The notes beneath the pieces were generated by a model, which saw only the letters and a program-made list of their open reading frames with translations, was not told the origin of the DNA and searched no databases. 64,000 nt of DNA, taken from NCBI RefSeq assembly GCF_017312365.1, contig NZ_BLJI01000004.1, forward strand, positions 62,001 through 126,000. Reading direction: 5' to 3'. Positions within the stretch are counted from its first letter, which is position 1, and the number at the start of each line of letters is the position of its first letter. Of this stretch, positions 63,496 to 64,000 are shown piece by piece. Source of the stretch: Chroococcus sp. FPU101 (GTDB lineage Bacteria; Cyanobacteriota; Cyanobacteriia; Cyanobacteriales; Microcystaceae). A program made the translations under genes and the position numbers.

Positions 63496-64000
63496 CTAGC
63501 GAAACATACTACTCACGGAACTATCTTCATGAATCCGCCAAATTGCCTCGCCCAATATATTCGCAACCGATAGAATTGTAAGCTGATCGAATCGTTGTTC
63601 AGAAGCAAGCGGAATCGTATTAGTTACCATGACTTCTTCTAGGATACCGCTTGAAAGCCGTGAAATAGCAGGGCCACTAAAAACCGCATGAGTCGCACAA
63701 GCATATACTTGTCTTGCGCCTTTTTCCCGCAGCAGTTTAGCTCCTTCTAGGATGGTTCCAGCCGTATCAATCATATCATCGACTAAAACGGCTGTTTTTC
63801 CTTGAACATCGCCAATCACATTCATGACTTCTGCTACATTATGGCTTTGTCGGCGTTTGTCAATAATGGCTAATGGTGCTTCATTGAGTTTTTTCGCAAA
63901 GGCTCTCGCTCTGGCAACACCCCCCACATCTGGAGAAACAACCACTAAGTCTTCTAGCTGTTTACTATTAATATAGTCAATTAATACAGGAGTACCATAT
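63496..64000 (-). CDS. prs: ribose-phosphate pyrophosphokinase (5' end outside window)
   Basis: The 3' part only; the frame is open to the window edge, beginning YINSKQLEDLVVVSPDVG. It includes the catalytic region VVVSPDVGGVARARAFAKKL, KRRQSHN, the PRPP-binding loop VLVDDMIDTAGT and the family end NILGEAIWRIHEDSSVS. The enzyme makes PRPP from ribose-5-phosphate and ATP for nucleotide, His and Trp synthesis. The N-terminal part lies upstream of position 64000. Confidence 0.95.
   Translation of the reverse strand, partial: YGTPVLIDYINSKQLEDLVVVSPDVGGVARARAFAKKLNEAPLAIIDKRRQSHNVAEVMNVIGDVQGKTAVLVDDMIDTAGTILEGAKLLREKGARQVYACATHAVFSGPAISRLSSGILEEVMVTNTIPLASEQRFDQLTILSVANILGEAIWRIHEDSSVSSMFR

Noticed and set aside
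1-64000. CRISPR array, complete insertion sequence or prophage
   Set aside because: No regularly spaced repeats, no intact transposase with terminal repeats and no phage structural genes were found; only a short IS630-like HTH ORF at 61582-61836.

Overview
The window is a chromosomal segment of an AT-rich cyanobacterium. The evidence is PsbZ, the ferredoxin-thioredoxin reductase variable chain FtrV, Ycf51, a class II FBPase/SBPase, GluTR, a group 2 sigma factor of SigD type, an SLH-bearing OprB porin and several small cyanobacteria-only families, together with scattered GCGATCGC (HIP1) palindromes, for example at 2011 and 5673. Low GC and gene content suggest a unicellular chroococcalean lineage (Crocosphaera/Cyanothece/Geminocystis side). 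The species cannot be fixed from sequence alone.

Layout. 1-710: AT-rich reading frame with an internal TGA. 725-4540 (minus): lipA, a GH57 glycosidase, a frameshifted queC and queE. 4566-6260 (plus): ycf51 and a glycerol-dehydrogenase-like gene. 6269-8926: accessory pocket with a toxin-type deaminase, a probable immunity protein, tRNA-Leu(GAG), a 48-codon ORF and an orphan membrane protein. 8950-11886: polA. 11928-14391: a candidate structured RNA, an FkbM-like methyltransferase, a GIY-YIG protein and an orphan. 14542-19877 (minus): ppc and minCDE. 20123-23607 (minus): queF, a SWIM protein, a D,D-carboxypeptidase and malic enzyme. 23817-29348: small genes, 5-FTHF cyclo-ligase, a decayed aldo/keto reductase, a CcmS-like protein, a protein kinase and a DUF815 ATPase. 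29451-33762: two-component signalling cluster with a lone DUF433 gene. 33777-40462: carbon metabolism (ackA, transaldolase with a frameshifted EF-hand tail, fructokinase, glpX) and hemA. 40495-49485: yebC, a ProA paralogue lacking its active-site Cys, tRNA-Gly, ribH, psbZ, ftrV, mutY and the sigma factor. 49992-56370: phosphatase, a 35-codon membrane ORF coupled to cobB, a striking structured RNA, the porin, a VTT membrane protein and hisC. 56445-64000: stress protein, Uma2/deacetylase pair, a fluoroacetate-dehalogenase-like hydrolase, TPR protein, phasin-like protein, FAD monooxygenase and the 3' part of prs.

How genes work together: queE, queC and queF supply three steps of 7-deazaguanine/queuosine synthesis, but queC is broken as written. 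MinCDE places the division site. Transaldolase, FBPase/SBPase, fructokinase, PEP carboxylase, malic enzyme and acetate kinase cover central carbon flow. The CHASE3 kinase, Rcp1-like receiver and receiver-kinase hybrid look like one relay.

Most notable: a leader-type RNA at about 52255-52502 that buries its own near-perfect Shine-Dalgarno and start codon in a hairpin and ends in a strong terminator; the deaminase/immunity pair; two single-base frameshifts (queC, transaldolase); and a dehalogenase with every fluoroacetate-dehalogenase signature residue.
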